Shown here one piece after another: positions 8,243-16,199 of a stretch of DNA of 64,000 nt (position 1 is its first letter; the number at the start of each line of letters is the position of its first letter). The notes under the pieces were generated by a model, which saw nothing but the letters and a program-made list of their open reading frames with translations, had not been told where the DNA came from and did not search any database. This DNA comes from Psychrobacillus sp048572895 (GTDB taxonomy: Bacteria > Bacillota > Bacilli > Bacillales_A > Planococcaceae). The position numbers were made by a program, and so were the translations under genes. Location: the NCBI RefSeq assembly GCF_048572895.1, contig NZ_CP183878.1, forward strand, positions 186,001 through 250,000, given 5' to 3'.

Positions 8243-9487
8243 ATGGATAGTAAGCAAAGATATCAAATACTTTTTAATAAAATCAATCAATATAACTCAG
8301 GGAATAAAGGAATCACAAGAGTTGCTTATACAAATGAAGAACAGGCATGTACACAAGCTTTTATGCGAATGTGTAAGGACGAAGGATTAGATATCCGGAT
8401 AGATCAATGTGGAAATGCAATTGGGAGAAGAGAAGGTAGAATAAAGGGACTTCCACCTGTTTTAATCGGTTCTCATTTGGATACTGTTTATCAAGGTGGT
8501 AATTATGACGGGGTAGTCGGTGTTACTGCTGCATTGGAAGTTGTAAAACGACTTAATGAAAAAGGAATTGAAACAGATCATCCAATCGAAATAATTTCAT
8601 TTGCTTGTGAAGAGTCTTCTCGATTTGGTGTTTCAACTTTAGGAAGCAAAGCGATGGCGGGTACATTTGATAAGGAAAAAGTTAGATATTTAAAAGATCG
8701 TAATGGAGTAACATTGGAAGAGGCACTTTCTCTATGTGCATTTGAAATTGATAGTGTTGAATATGCAAGTAGGGAAGATGAAAATATAAAGGCTTTTTTT
8801 GAACTGCATGTAGAGCAAGGTCCTGTATTAATGAACGAAAATAAAAAGATAGGTATTGTTACCGGAATAGCAGCTCCTGTTAGATTTTCTATAAGAATAA
8901 TAGGAACCCCTTCACATTCTGGCACAACTCCGATGAATATGCGAAATGATGCTCTTCTAGGTGCATCCGAAATAGCGTTGGAACTTGAAAAAGTAGCAAT
9001 TAGTGAACAAAATTATGGAACTGTTGCTACGATTGGAGTTTTAGATATTCAATCTGGCGCAATGAATGTAGTGCCGGGTGAAGTAGAAATCAAAGTTGAC
9101 ATTCGAGGAACTTCATTAGTATCAAGACAGCGTGTGTTAGACCATCTAAATCGAACGATTGAGTTAGTGGGAAGAACTAGACATTTAGAAATCTTTAGTC
9201 AGGAGATTATTTCGGAGGAACCAGTAATATTATCTACTGAAATTATTAATGCTATGGAAAAAATTTGCAAGGAACAGGATATTTCTTATAAAACAATGCC
9301 AAGTGGAGCAGGTCACGATGCTATGAATATGGTAAAGCTATGCCCAACTGGTCTTATTTTTGTCCCATCTGTAAATGGCTTAAGCCACCATCCGGATGAG
9401 TATACTGATCATGATGATATATTAATAGGTATTGAAGTATTAGAGAAAATTGTAATTCATTATTCTAAAATGGATTTGAAAATTTAG
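8243..9487 (+). CDS. allC: Allantoate amidohydrolase (M20 family, AllC type)
   Basis: The 414-residue protein is a dizinc M20 hydrolase of the allantoate/ureidoglycolate/N-carbamoyl amidase group. Metal and catalytic motifs are visible: IGSHLDTVYQGGNYDGVVG (first metal His/Asp), CEESSRFG (the Glu pair), FELHVEQGPVL (the His and Glu), and SGAGHDAM with a late LSHHPDE. Family knowledge: AllC turns allantoate into (S)-ureidoglycine plus ammonia and CO2, feeding AllE. The sequence alone does not rule out N-carbamoyl-amino-acid hydrolase, but the pathway context favours allantoate. It is transcribed separately, after the terminator behind allK, from an ATG with AGGAGA upstream. Confidence 0.85.
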   Translation: MDSKQRYQILFNKINQYNSGNKGITRVAYTNEEQACTQAFMRMCKDEGLDIRIDQCGNAIGRREGRIKGLPPVLIGSHLDTVYQGGNYDGVVGVTAALEVVKRLNEKGIETDHPIEIISFACEESSRFGVSTLGSKAMAGTFDKEKVRYLKDRNGVTLEEALSLCAFEIDSVEYASREDENIKAFFELHVEQGPVLMNENKKIGIVTGIAAPVRFSIRIIGTPSHSGTTPMNMRNDALLGASEIALELEKVAISEQNYGTVATIGVLDIQSGAMNVVPGEVEIKVDIRGTSLVSRQRVLDHLNRTIELVGRTRHLEIFSQEIISEEPVILSTEIINAMEKICKEQDISYKTMPSGAGHDAMNMVKLCPTGLIFVPSVNGLSHHPDEYTDHDDILIGIEVLEKIVIHYSKMDLKI

Positions 9488-9497
9488 GGAAACAAGA

Positions 9498-9586
9498 GAA
9501 TATCTCAAATTCAGATATTGGATTCAGATTAATATTTTTCATACCAACAGTTTGTTCGTCAATACGGATAATTATTTGAGATATTC
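9498..9586. repeat. 13-bp inverted repeat spanning 63 bp after allC
   Basis: Perfect arms GAATATCTCAAAT (9498-9510) and ATTTGAGATATTC (9574-9586) flank 63 bp of AT-rich sequence. It begins 10 bases after the allC stop. It could be the scar of a small mobile repeat or a weak 3' end structure. Confidence 0.6.
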
Positions 9587-9589
9587 AGC

Positions 9590-9755
9590 AATTATTATAA
9601 AATTAATTGCGCCTAGGTGAAATTGCATCCAGTTCTATTCAAGATTTGTGACATCAGCCTAAGTCTTGGGTCAACAGGAGGCTGGTTACTCAGGCATTGC
9701 CGCAGAATGCGATGATTTTAGCTCTGTTCTAAAAATTGAACGGGGCTATTTTTTT
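9590..9755 (+). repeat. Dispersed repeat remnant ending in a terminator-like hairpin
   Basis: The segment holds TGACATCAGCC, then GGTCAACAGGAGGCTGG and further blocks that match, in the same order, the GC-rich block at 55735-55815. It is therefore a decayed copy of a dispersed repeat. It ends in an 11-bp stem (9719-9729 with 9738-9748, two G-U pairs) followed by seven T, a convincing intrinsic terminator that may serve allC. Between 9756 and 9965 there is only a 31-codon frame (9832-9927) without a ribosome site, and I do not call it a gene. Confidence 0.6.
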
Positions 9756-9965
9756 GCGGACAAAATTTATCTTCATTCAGCAAATGTTATTACGACGAGC
9801 TTGCGGGAGCGAGAGTTACTAGTCAATTAAACATGAAGGATGATGTCATTGAAAAAAATTATGAGAATTCCTTTAAAGTAGTAAGTATGCTTTACTATTT
9901 TTTGGGTAAAGTAAAAGGTACCCAGTAAGTTGTGGATATAACTTTGAAACGAGGTATCTTTAAAT

Positions 9966-10589
9966 ATGTCTCAAAAAGCTTTTGATTTAACACCACTAAA
10001 GAAACAATTAACAAAAAGCTTAGAAAGTATATCATTCGAGATAAATAAAGGAATAAAAACATTAAACAATGATAGTTATTGTGTTTTGGGGGAGCTTAAA
10101 GATCTCAAGGATAAATTTGAAGAAGTAGAAACGATGGCGGCTTCTTTTTACCTAAATAATTATTTATCACCTTATACTGATAAATACTTGGAAGTATCTA
10201 GTTGCATTCAGCATTTGTCTCATCAAAGACATGGTGCATTAATCGTGATTGAGCGGAAGGACCAAGTGGACCCATTAATTAGAGCTGGTACAGCTATTGG
10301 CGCAACATTGACTCCATCATTATTAGAATCTATCTTTTATCCGGGAAATCCTTTACATGATGGTGCTGTATTAATAAAAGGAGATAAAATATATTCCGCT
10401 GCGAACGTTCTTCCATTATCAAACATATCGTCAGGTGGAAAGAAACTGGGCACCCGGCACCGTGCAGCGTTGGGACTTTCCGAAAAATGCGATGCGTTAG
10501 TTCTAGTAGTTTCAGAGGAATCGGGAATTATTTCTTTCACCATAGATGGAAGTCTTTTCCCAATAAGTGTGACTAGCTCTATCATTTAA
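9966..10589 (+). CDS. cdaS: Sporulation-specific diadenylate cyclase CdaS
   Basis: The 207-residue protein joins an N-terminal helical region (about residues 1-65, the autoinhibitory YojJ-type segment) to a DAC domain. The DAC motifs are intact: LHDGAVLIKG (DGA near residue 132) and GTRHRAALGLSE (RHR near residues 164-166). Family knowledge: DAC domains condense two ATP to c-di-AMP, and CdaS is the forespore-associated member that helps germination. There is no membrane segment, unlike CdaA, and no DNA-binding part, unlike DisA. Length equals that of CdaS. It is a single gene between unrelated neighbours, with GAGGT before the ATG. Confidence 0.9.
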   Translation: MSQKAFDLTPLKKQLTKSLESISFEINKGIKTLNNDSYCVLGELKDLKDKFEEVETMAASFYLNNYLSPYTDKYLEVSSCIQHLSHQRHGALIVIERKDQVDPLIRAGTAIGATLTPSLLESIFYPGNPLHDGAVLIKGDKIYSAANVLPLSNISSGGKKLGTRHRAALGLSEKCDALVLVVSEESGIISFTIDGSLFPISVTSSII

Positions 10590-10661
10590 ACTTATAGATA
10601 CAACATAATGTCTCATAATTTATAGGTTGGGCTTTAATGCAATTCAATATTTGCTAAAGTG

Positions 10662-10716
10662 TTGACAACTAAAATGAATTCATGGTATATTTAGTTCGAA
10701 TTAAAGATACTTTAAT
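10662..10716 (+). promoter_or_regulatory. Promoter and candidate operator of the mhqR gene
   Basis: A sigma-A-like promoter is visible: TTGACA at 10662-10667 and TATATT at 10686-10691, with an 18-bp spacer. Immediately downstream lies a palindrome with 7-bp arms (10700-10706 and 10710-10716, ATA between). That is where a repressor would block initiation, so autoregulation is likely. Confidence 0.6.
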
Positions 10717-10758
10717 TAATGATATATTAAATAAAGATACATTAGAGGAGTGATACGA

Positions 10759-11187
10759 TTGGAATTAGCCACAAAAAAGTTGAATGCTGTTTCCGTTATC
10801 CTTCGTGCCTCCCAATCGATTCAAGAAGTAATTAGAAAAGATGCTGCCAGATATGAATTGAATCCTACAGAGTTTGCTGTATTAGAATTACTTTATCAAA
10901 GAGGCGATCAGCCGATTCAAGTGATTGGGAAAAAGGCTCTCATTTCAAGTAGTAGCATCACTTATGTGGTAGATAAGCTAGAACAGAAGAAGTTTGTTGT
11001 TCGTAAAGCATGTCCGGAAGATCGTCGTGTGACGTATGCTAGTTTGTCTAGTGTGGGGAAGACATTTATGGATCGAATTTTCCCTCCACATGAGAAGAAG
11101 ATGGAAGAGATCTTTGGCAGGTTAACGGAAGCAGATATGAACAAAATGATAGAACTACTAGAAAAAGTGGAGTATTATAAAAATTAA
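10759..11187 (+). CDS. mhqR: MarR-family repressor, MhqR-like
   Basis: The product has 142 residues with a winged helix-turn-helix: recognition region ALISSSSITYVVDKLEQKKFV and wing ACPEDRRVTYASLS. I choose TTG 10759 (MELATKKL) because GAGGAG lies 8 bp upstream. A GTG at 10750 overlaps that ribosome site. Family knowledge: MhqR represses detoxification genes for methylhydroquinone and catechol-like electrophiles in B. subtilis. The genes that follow (VOC dioxygenases, nitroreductase, reductase, MhqD-like esterase) are exactly that kind of target, and an MhqR-box-like palindrome sits before the next gene. DNA binding has not been shown. A YodB/OhrR-like sensor is less likely because no conserved single N-terminal Cys is present. 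Confidence 0.8.
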   Translation: MELATKKLNAVSVILRASQSIQEVIRKDAARYELNPTEFAVLELLYQRGDQPIQVIGKKALISSSSITYVVDKLEQKKFVVRKACPEDRRVTYASLSSVGKTFMDRIFPPHEKKMEEIFGRLTEADMNKMIELLEKVEYYKN

Positions 11188-11200
11188 TTTTTTTAGTAAA

Positions 11201-11218
11201 TACCTCGGATTCGAGAAT
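11201..11218 (+). promoter_or_regulatory. MhqR-box-like operator
   Basis: The core CTCGGATTCGAG (11204-11215) is a near-perfect inverted repeat with one mismatch. It resembles the B. subtilis MhqR box, built on ATCTCGAATTCGAGAT. It lies 33 bp before the first VOC dioxygenase gene, whose own start follows AAGGAGG. Confidence 0.65.
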
Positions 11219-11250
11219 TATTAATTAAATGCAAAAAAGGAGGAAACATA

Positions 11251-12234
11251 ATGAACCATTTAAAAGGAATACACCACGTGACAGCTATAACGAGTAGTGC
11301 AGAAAAAAACTATGAATTTTTCACCTATGTATTAGGAATGCGTCTAGTAAAGAAAACAGTCAATCAGGACGATATTCAGACTTATCACTTATTCTTCGCA
11401 GATGACAAAGGTTCTGCGGGTACAGATATGACATTCTTCGATTTTCCAGGTATTCCAAAAGGAACACATGGAACCAACGAGATTTATAAAACAGCTTTCC
11501 GTGTGCCAACAGACGCGGCACTTGACTACTGGGTGAAACGCTTTGATAAGTACGAAGTAAAAAATAATGGTATAGAAGAAGTGTTTGGCAAGAAAACTAT
11601 TTCATTTGTGGATTTTGATGATCAACAATATATGTTGGTTTCTGATGAATTCAACGAGGGTATCGAATCAGGAACACCTTGGCAAAATGGTCCAGTACCA
11701 TTAGAATTTGCGATTACAGGTTTAGGACCAATTCATATTCGGATCGCACAATTTGATTATTTTAAGGAAGTATTGGAAAAAGTAATGTTAATGCGTGAAA
11801 TCGCACAAGAAGGTTCACTGCATTTATTTGAAATTGGTAAGGGAGGCAATGGGGCACAAGTAATAGTGGAATATAATACGATCTTGCCAGTCGGCCGCCA
11901 AGGTTATGGTACAGTACATCACGCAGCATTCCGCGTAGAAGATACGACAGTGCTATATGAATGGATTGAACATATGCAAGCTGCTGGTTTTGGGACTTCA
12001 GGTTATGTGGATCGCTTCTTCTTTGAATCGTTATATGCTCGTGTAGCACCCGGCATTCTTTTTGAATGGGCAACAGATGGTCCTGGATTTATGGGAGATG
12101 AGCCTTATGAAACAGTTGGAGAAATCTTATCGTTACCGCCTTTCCTAGAAGGGAAACGCGAACAGATTGAGGCAGCCGTACGACCAATCGACACAGTTCG
12201 AAGCACGCTCAACATAGAAAAAGAGTACTTTTAA
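11251..12234 (+). CDS. Ring-cleaving dioxygenase of the VOC superfamily, MhqA/MhqO-like (copy 1)
   Basis: The 327-residue protein consists of two tandem glyoxalase/VOC modules. Candidate metal ligands are conserved: His in LKGIHHVTAI at the N-terminus, His in GTVHHAAFRV in the second module, and Glu in GILFEWATDGPGF. Family knowledge: MhqA/MhqE/MhqO are putative hydroquinone- or catechol-cleaving dioxygenases induced by quinones. It follows the MhqR-box-like site and starts with ATG after AAGGAGGAAA. It ends 18 bp before the reductase gene, so the two are probably cotranscribed. Substrate specificity cannot be read from the sequence. Confidence 0.82.
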   Translation: MNHLKGIHHVTAITSSAEKNYEFFTYVLGMRLVKKTVNQDDIQTYHLFFADDKGSAGTDMTFFDFPGIPKGTHGTNEIYKTAFRVPTDAALDYWVKRFDKYEVKNNGIEEVFGKKTISFVDFDDQQYMLVSDEFNEGIESGTPWQNGPVPLEFAITGLGPIHIRIAQFDYFKEVLEKVMLMREIAQEGSLHLFEIGKGGNGAQVIVEYNTILPVGRQGYGTVHHAAFRVEDTTVLYEWIEHMQAAGFGTSGYVDRFFFESLYARVAPGILFEWATDGPGFMGDEPYETVGEILSLPPFLEGKREQIEAAVRPIDTVRSTLNIEKEYF

Positions 12235-12252
12235 GGAGGTGAAATTGAAAAA

Positions 12253-12858
12253 ATGGGCTTTTTAAATAAATTATTTGGAACACAAGAACAACAACATGAG
12301 GAGGAAAAAACAATGACAAAATCAAATATAGGTATTATTTTAGGTTCAACACGAGAAGGACGCGTTAGTCCACAGGTTGGAGCATGGGTAAAAGAATTAG
12401 CAGACAAACGTGGAGATGCAAACTACACTATTATCGATATCGCAGATTTCAAATTACCGCTATTAGGTGAAGCAGGCGGCGACGCATCAGGTGCGGCAGC
12501 TTGGTCAGCAGCCATTGCAAAACAAGACGGATTCGTGTTCATCGTACAAGAATACAATCACTCGATCACAGGAGCACTTAAAAATGCATTAGATTACTTA
12601 CGTGAAGAGTGGAACAACAAAGCAGCAGGTATTGTATCATACGGTTCTGTAGGTGGAGCTCGTGCAACGGAACATTTACGCGGTATTTTAAGTGAATTAC
12701 TTGTAGCACATGTACGTGTACATCCAGCATTATCATTATTTACAGACTTTGAAAATGGTACTGACTTCAAACCAGCTGCAGTTCAAGCAGATTCAGTAAA
12801 CCAAATGCTTGACCAAGTTATTCCTTGGACAAATGCTTTAAATACAGTACGTAAATAA
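12253..12858 (+). CDS. NADPH-dependent FMN reductase / quinone reductase-like flavoprotein
   Basis: The product has a flavodoxin-like fold of the NADPH_dep_FMN_red family. The FMN phosphate loop is GSTREGRVSPQ, and the conserved QEYNHSITGALKNALDYL segment contacts the flavin. Such enzymes reduce quinones or azo compounds by two electrons and so avoid radical formation. Two start sites are possible, each with an excellent ribosome site. ATG 12253 follows AAGGAGGTGA. ATG 12313 follows GAGGAGG and gives MTKSNIGIILGS. The shorter form (181 aa) matches the usual family N-terminus. The longer one adds 20 residues with a hydrophobic-basic start (MGFLNKLFG) and a Gln/Glu-rich linker. Confidence 0.85.
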   Translation: MGFLNKLFGTQEQQHEEEKTMTKSNIGIILGSTREGRVSPQVGAWVKELADKRGDANYTIIDIADFKLPLLGEAGGDASGAAAWSAAIAKQDGFVFIVQEYNHSITGALKNALDYLREEWNNKAAGIVSYGSVGGARATEHLRGILSELLVAHVRVHPALSLFTDFENGTDFKPAAVQADSVNQMLDQVIPWTNALNTVRK

Positions 12859-12883
12859 TTATTAATGATGTAAATCTCTACAT

Positions 12884-12915
12884 ATCACAAAATGTGCATG
12901 TGCACATTTTGTGAT
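12884..12915. promoter_or_regulatory. Perfect 15-bp palindrome between mhq genes
   Basis: Arms 12884-12898 and 12901-12915 are exact inverted copies (ATCACAAAATGTGCA) with two bases between. No T-tract follows, so it is less likely to be a terminator. It could be an operator for the gene that follows or an RNA-processing hairpin. Confidence 0.55.
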
Positions 12916-12998
12916 TATATAAATAAATTTTGAGCAAAACGCTATCAAGTAGATTGAAGGTTTCGCTCAGAGTTTATAGAAGAAAGGGAGGGAACAAG

Positions 12999-13940
12999 AT
13001 GAACAAGATAGCAGGACATCATCATATTTCCATGATTACCAAAAAGGGTCAACAAACTAACATGTTTTATCAAAAAGTGCTCGGACTACGTAGGGTCAAA
13101 AAAACGGTCAATCAAGATGATCCGAGTATGTATCATCTGTTCTATGGAGATTTAACGGGCAGTGCAGGAACAGAGTTATCCTTCTTTGAAATTCCAATGG
13201 CAGGAAGAACGAAACGAGGAACGAATGCCATTACACGAATTGGCTTACTAGTTCCGTCTTATGACAGTTTACTATATTGGAAGAGAAGATTTGAATTACT
13301 CGATGTGAAGCATGGGAAGCTGACCATGTATGCCGGTCGTGAAGCACTTCATTTTGAAGATACGGAGGGTTTGCGCTTAATCCTATTGAATAATAATGGC
13401 GATGAAGTACCGACATATTGGCAGTCTTGGGATGATTCAATTGTTGTAGAGGAGCATCGTATTCTTGGAATGGGTGCAGTGGAAATTACTGTACAATCAC
13501 TTAATAGCTTAGCAAATACATTAGAAAACCTATTTGGGTATGAACTTGATTCACGTAAAGAAAACGAAGCTATCTATCAGTCGGTAAAAGGCCAGGCTTT
13601 TGGTGAAATTGTCATTGTGGAACAAAAGGGTGCGAAGGAAAAACCTGGAAAAGGTAGTGTGCATCATGTAGCTATCCGAGTAAAAGATGGTGGGGAGTTA
13701 AGGGAGTGGCACCAGCGTATTCGAGATTTTGGTTTTGAAGTTATGAAAATAACAGACCGTTACTATTTTGAGAGCTTATATTTTAGAGAAGAGAATGGGA
13801 TCTTATTCGAGTTAGCGACAGATGGACCAGGATTTACAGTGGATTCTACCATTGAATCCCTAGGTAAAGAGTTAGACTTACCACCATTTTTAGAAGGCAA
13901 ACGAGCGGAAATCGAGGCAAATTTGGCACCAATAGAGTAA
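12999..13940 (+). CDS. Ring-cleaving dioxygenase of the VOC superfamily, MhqO-like (copy 2)
   Basis: The 313-residue protein is collinear with the VOC proteins encoded on either side. Candidate metal ligands are seen in AGHHHISMIT, GSVHHVAIRV and GILFELATDGPGF. ATG 12999, after AAAGGGAGG, gives MNKIAGHHH and matches the paralogs. A frame open from further upstream lacks a ribosome site. It differs from its paralogs in the linker (EVPTYWQSWDDSIVVEEHRI) and in a more charged second half, suggesting another substrate range. It lies 15 bp before the nitroreductase gene. Confidence 0.8.
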   Translation: MNKIAGHHHISMITKKGQQTNMFYQKVLGLRRVKKTVNQDDPSMYHLFYGDLTGSAGTELSFFEIPMAGRTKRGTNAITRIGLLVPSYDSLLYWKRRFELLDVKHGKLTMYAGREALHFEDTEGLRLILLNNNGDEVPTYWQSWDDSIVVEEHRILGMGAVEITVQSLNSLANTLENLFGYELDSRKENEAIYQSVKGQAFGEIVIVEQKGAKEKPGKGSVHHVAIRVKDGGELREWHQRIRDFGFEVMKITDRYYFESLYFREENGILFELATDGPGFTVDSTIESLGKELDLPPFLEGKRAEIEANLAPIE

Positions 13941-13955
13941 AGGTAGGGAATAGGT

Positions 13956-14576
13956 ATGGACTTTACAAAATTAATAGATATACGTAGATCTGCAAGTAAC
14001 TTTTTAAAAGAAGTGAAAATGACTGAAAGTGATTTAAAACCTATTTTTGATGATTTAAAGCTGACCCCTTCAGCCTTTAACTTACAACATACAGAATATG
14101 TAGTTGTCTTAGATGAAGAGATGAAGGAAAAAGTAAGAGTAGCTGCAAATGGACAGTACAAGGTACATAGCGCATCTGCAGTTATTCTAGTATTAGCAGA
14201 TCGTTATGCTTATCGTCAAACAGAACGCCTTCATGAAGGAATGAGAGACTTAGGGATCATTACAGATTTCGAATTAAACAAAATGATCCAGGAGAATAAC
14301 GAATTCTATGAAGGTAAAGGGGAGCAATTTATGAAGGAGGATGCGATTCGAAATGCATCACTTTCATCCATGATGTTCATGCTCTCTGCAAAAAATCGTG
14401 GATGGGATACTTGTCCAATGATTGGTTTTGACCAGGAGAAGGTACGTGAATTACTTCATGTTCCAGACACACATGAAGTAGTATTGATGATTACCATAGG
14501 AAAAGAAAAAATAAGTAGTCGGCGTTTACGTGGGTACCGTAAACCAGTCGATGAATTTGTAAAATTTATCAACTAG
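13956..14576 (+). CDS. mhqN: Nitroreductase-family oxidoreductase, MhqN-like
   Basis: The 206-residue protein is a small FMN-dependent nitroreductase. It shows the N-terminal DIRRSASNF with the FMN-phosphate Arg, TPSAFNLQHTEYVV, and the C-terminal GYRKPVDEFV. Family knowledge: MhqN is made with MhqO and MhqP from one MhqR-controlled operon in B. subtilis and probably reduces quinones or nitroaromatics. Here it sits between two VOC genes, 11 bp before the next one. The ribosome site is modest. Confidence 0.8.
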   Translation: MDFTKLIDIRRSASNFLKEVKMTESDLKPIFDDLKLTPSAFNLQHTEYVVVLDEEMKEKVRVAANGQYKVHSASAVILVLADRYAYRQTERLHEGMRDLGIITDFELNKMIQENNEFYEGKGEQFMKEDAIRNASLSSMMFMLSAKNRGWDTCPMIGFDQEKVRELLHVPDTHEVVLMITIGKEKISSRRLRGYRKPVDEFVKFIN

Positions 14577-14587
14577 AGGAGGAAATA

Positions 14588-15529
14588 ATGATGAAAAAAC
14601 ATACTGCGGGAATTCACCATATTACAGCAATCGTAGGTCATCCACAGGAAAATATAGATTTTTATGCAGGTGTATTAGGATTACGCTTAGTTAAACAAAC
14701 AGTGAATTTTGATGATCCAGGTACTTACCATCTATATTTTGGAGACGGTGGAGGAAAACCAGGAACAATTATTACATTTTTCCCTTGGGCGAATGCTTAT
14801 CAAGGACAAATTGGAGACGGTCAAGTTGGAGTTACAACGTATGTAGTGCCAACAGGATCATTCAGTTTTTGGATAAATCGTCTTGCAACTTTAGCGATTC
14901 CATTTAAAAAAGCGGAGCGTTTTGGTGAACAAGTGATTCAATTCGATGATCCACATGGCTTACACTTAGAACTTGTTGAACGTGCTGAAGGTGAACAAAA
15001 CAACTGGACATTTGGTGGGGTAACACCAGAAGTAGCGATTAAAGGCTTTGGTGGTGCAACACTTTACTCAAGCAGACCAGAAGAAACGGCTAAAACATTA
15101 ACGGATGTAATGGGACTTGAAGTGGTTGGAACTGAGGGTGATTATACACGCTTTAAAGCATCAGCAGATATCGGCAATATTATAGATTTAAAAATGGTCA
15201 CTGGTGTAAGAGGTTCAATGGGTGTCGGTACCGTTCACCATATTGCATGGCGTGCACAGGATGATGTAGATCATCTTGAATGGCAACAATATGCCATGAA
15301 TCATGGCCAACATGTAACCGAGTTGAAAGACCGTAACTACTTTAATGCATTGTATTTCCGTGAGTCAGGGGAGATATTATTCGAAATTGCAACAGATCCT
15401 CCAGGGTTTGCGCATGATGAAACGCTGGAAACAATGGGGACTCAGTTAATGTTACCCCCACAATACGAGCAACACCGTGAACAATTAGTTAATTCACTAA
15501 TTCCAATTCAAGTGCGTCCAATCAACTAA
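14588..15529 (+). CDS. mhqO: Ring-cleaving dioxygenase of the VOC superfamily, MhqO (copy 3)
   Basis: The 313-residue protein has two VOC modules. The likely metal ligands are in TAGIHHITAIVG, GTVHHIAWRA and EILFEIATDPPGF. Two adjacent ATG codons (14588 and 14591) follow AGAGGAGGA, and spacing fits either. It comes directly after mhqN, the same order as mhqN-mhqO in B. subtilis, so it is the best MhqO ortholog of the three. Putative function: hydroquinone or catechol ring opening. Confidence 0.84.
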   Translation: MMKKHTAGIHHITAIVGHPQENIDFYAGVLGLRLVKQTVNFDDPGTYHLYFGDGGGKPGTIITFFPWANAYQGQIGDGQVGVTTYVVPTGSFSFWINRLATLAIPFKKAERFGEQVIQFDDPHGLHLELVERAEGEQNNWTFGGVTPEVAIKGFGGATLYSSRPEETAKTLTDVMGLEVVGTEGDYTRFKASADIGNIIDLKMVTGVRGSMGVGTVHHIAWRAQDDVDHLEWQQYAMNHGQHVTELKDRNYFNALYFRESGEILFEIATDPPGFAHDETLETMGTQLMLPPQYEQHREQLVNSLIPIQVRPIN

Positions 15530-15545
15530 TAAGGGGCTGAACATA

Positions 15546-16151
15546 TTGATTTCAATTGATCCAAAGCAAAATAGTGAGCGAGATAATTATAAACTTTTAA
15601 TTGGTTCCATCATTCCTCGACCTATTGCTTTCGTTACCACACAATCTGAGGATGGAATTGTTAATGGGGCACCATTTAGTTATTTCAATATTGTTTCATC
15701 AAACCCTCCGATGGTGTCACTTGCTATACAAAGACCTGATGGACGTGTAAAAGATACTGCTCGTAATATTTATGATAACCAACAATTTGTTGTGCATATT
15801 GTGGATGATAAGAATGTAGCGAAAATCAATGAAACAGCAGCTTCATTACCTGCATCGGAAAGTGAAATCGAATTGGCGAATCTAACCCTAGTACCAAGTG
15901 AAAATGTTATTGTACCGGGTATAAAGGAAGCAAAAGTTCGAATGGAATGCAGACTAGTACAAGCAATTCCTCTAGGTGGAGAAGAACCTGGTAGTGATTT
16001 ATTCATTGGAGAAGTTGTACGGTTTCATATAGCTCAAGCAATTTATGAAGACGGTCGGATCGATCCACGTGGTTTAAATGCTGTCAGTCGTTTAGCTGGC
16101 ACTAGCTATGCAAAAATTGGCGAAATTTTTTCTATGGAAAGACCTAAATAG
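15546..16151 (+). CDS. Flavin reductase-like domain protein (DIM6/NTAB family, YwrF-like)
   Basis: The 201-residue protein has the FMN-binding split-barrel signature IGSIIPRPIAFVTT near residues 20-33, then NGAPFSYFNIVSSNPPMVSLAI. The family transfers electrons from NAD(P)H to flavin or binds FMN to serve a partner oxygenase. It starts with TTG 15546 after AAGGGG, 16 bp behind the MhqO gene. In the mhq setting it might supply reduced flavin to a monooxygenase or reduce quinones directly. That part is inference. Confidence 0.78.
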   Translation: MISIDPKQNSERDNYKLLIGSIIPRPIAFVTTQSEDGIVNGAPFSYFNIVSSNPPMVSLAIQRPDGRVKDTARNIYDNQQFVVHIVDDKNVAKINETAASLPASESEIELANLTLVPSENVIVPGIKEAKVRMECRLVQAIPLGGEEPGSDLFIGEVVRFHIAQAIYEDGRIDPRGLNAVSRLAGTSYAKIGEIFSMERPK

Positions 16152-16199
16152 TAAAAAGTACGCTAGAATTAAACCTTTTGAAAGGAGAGAATTATTATT

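Noticed and set aside
9832..9927. 31-codon frame before cdaS
   Set aside because: No ribosome site, and it overlaps an inverted repeat. Not enough to call a gene.
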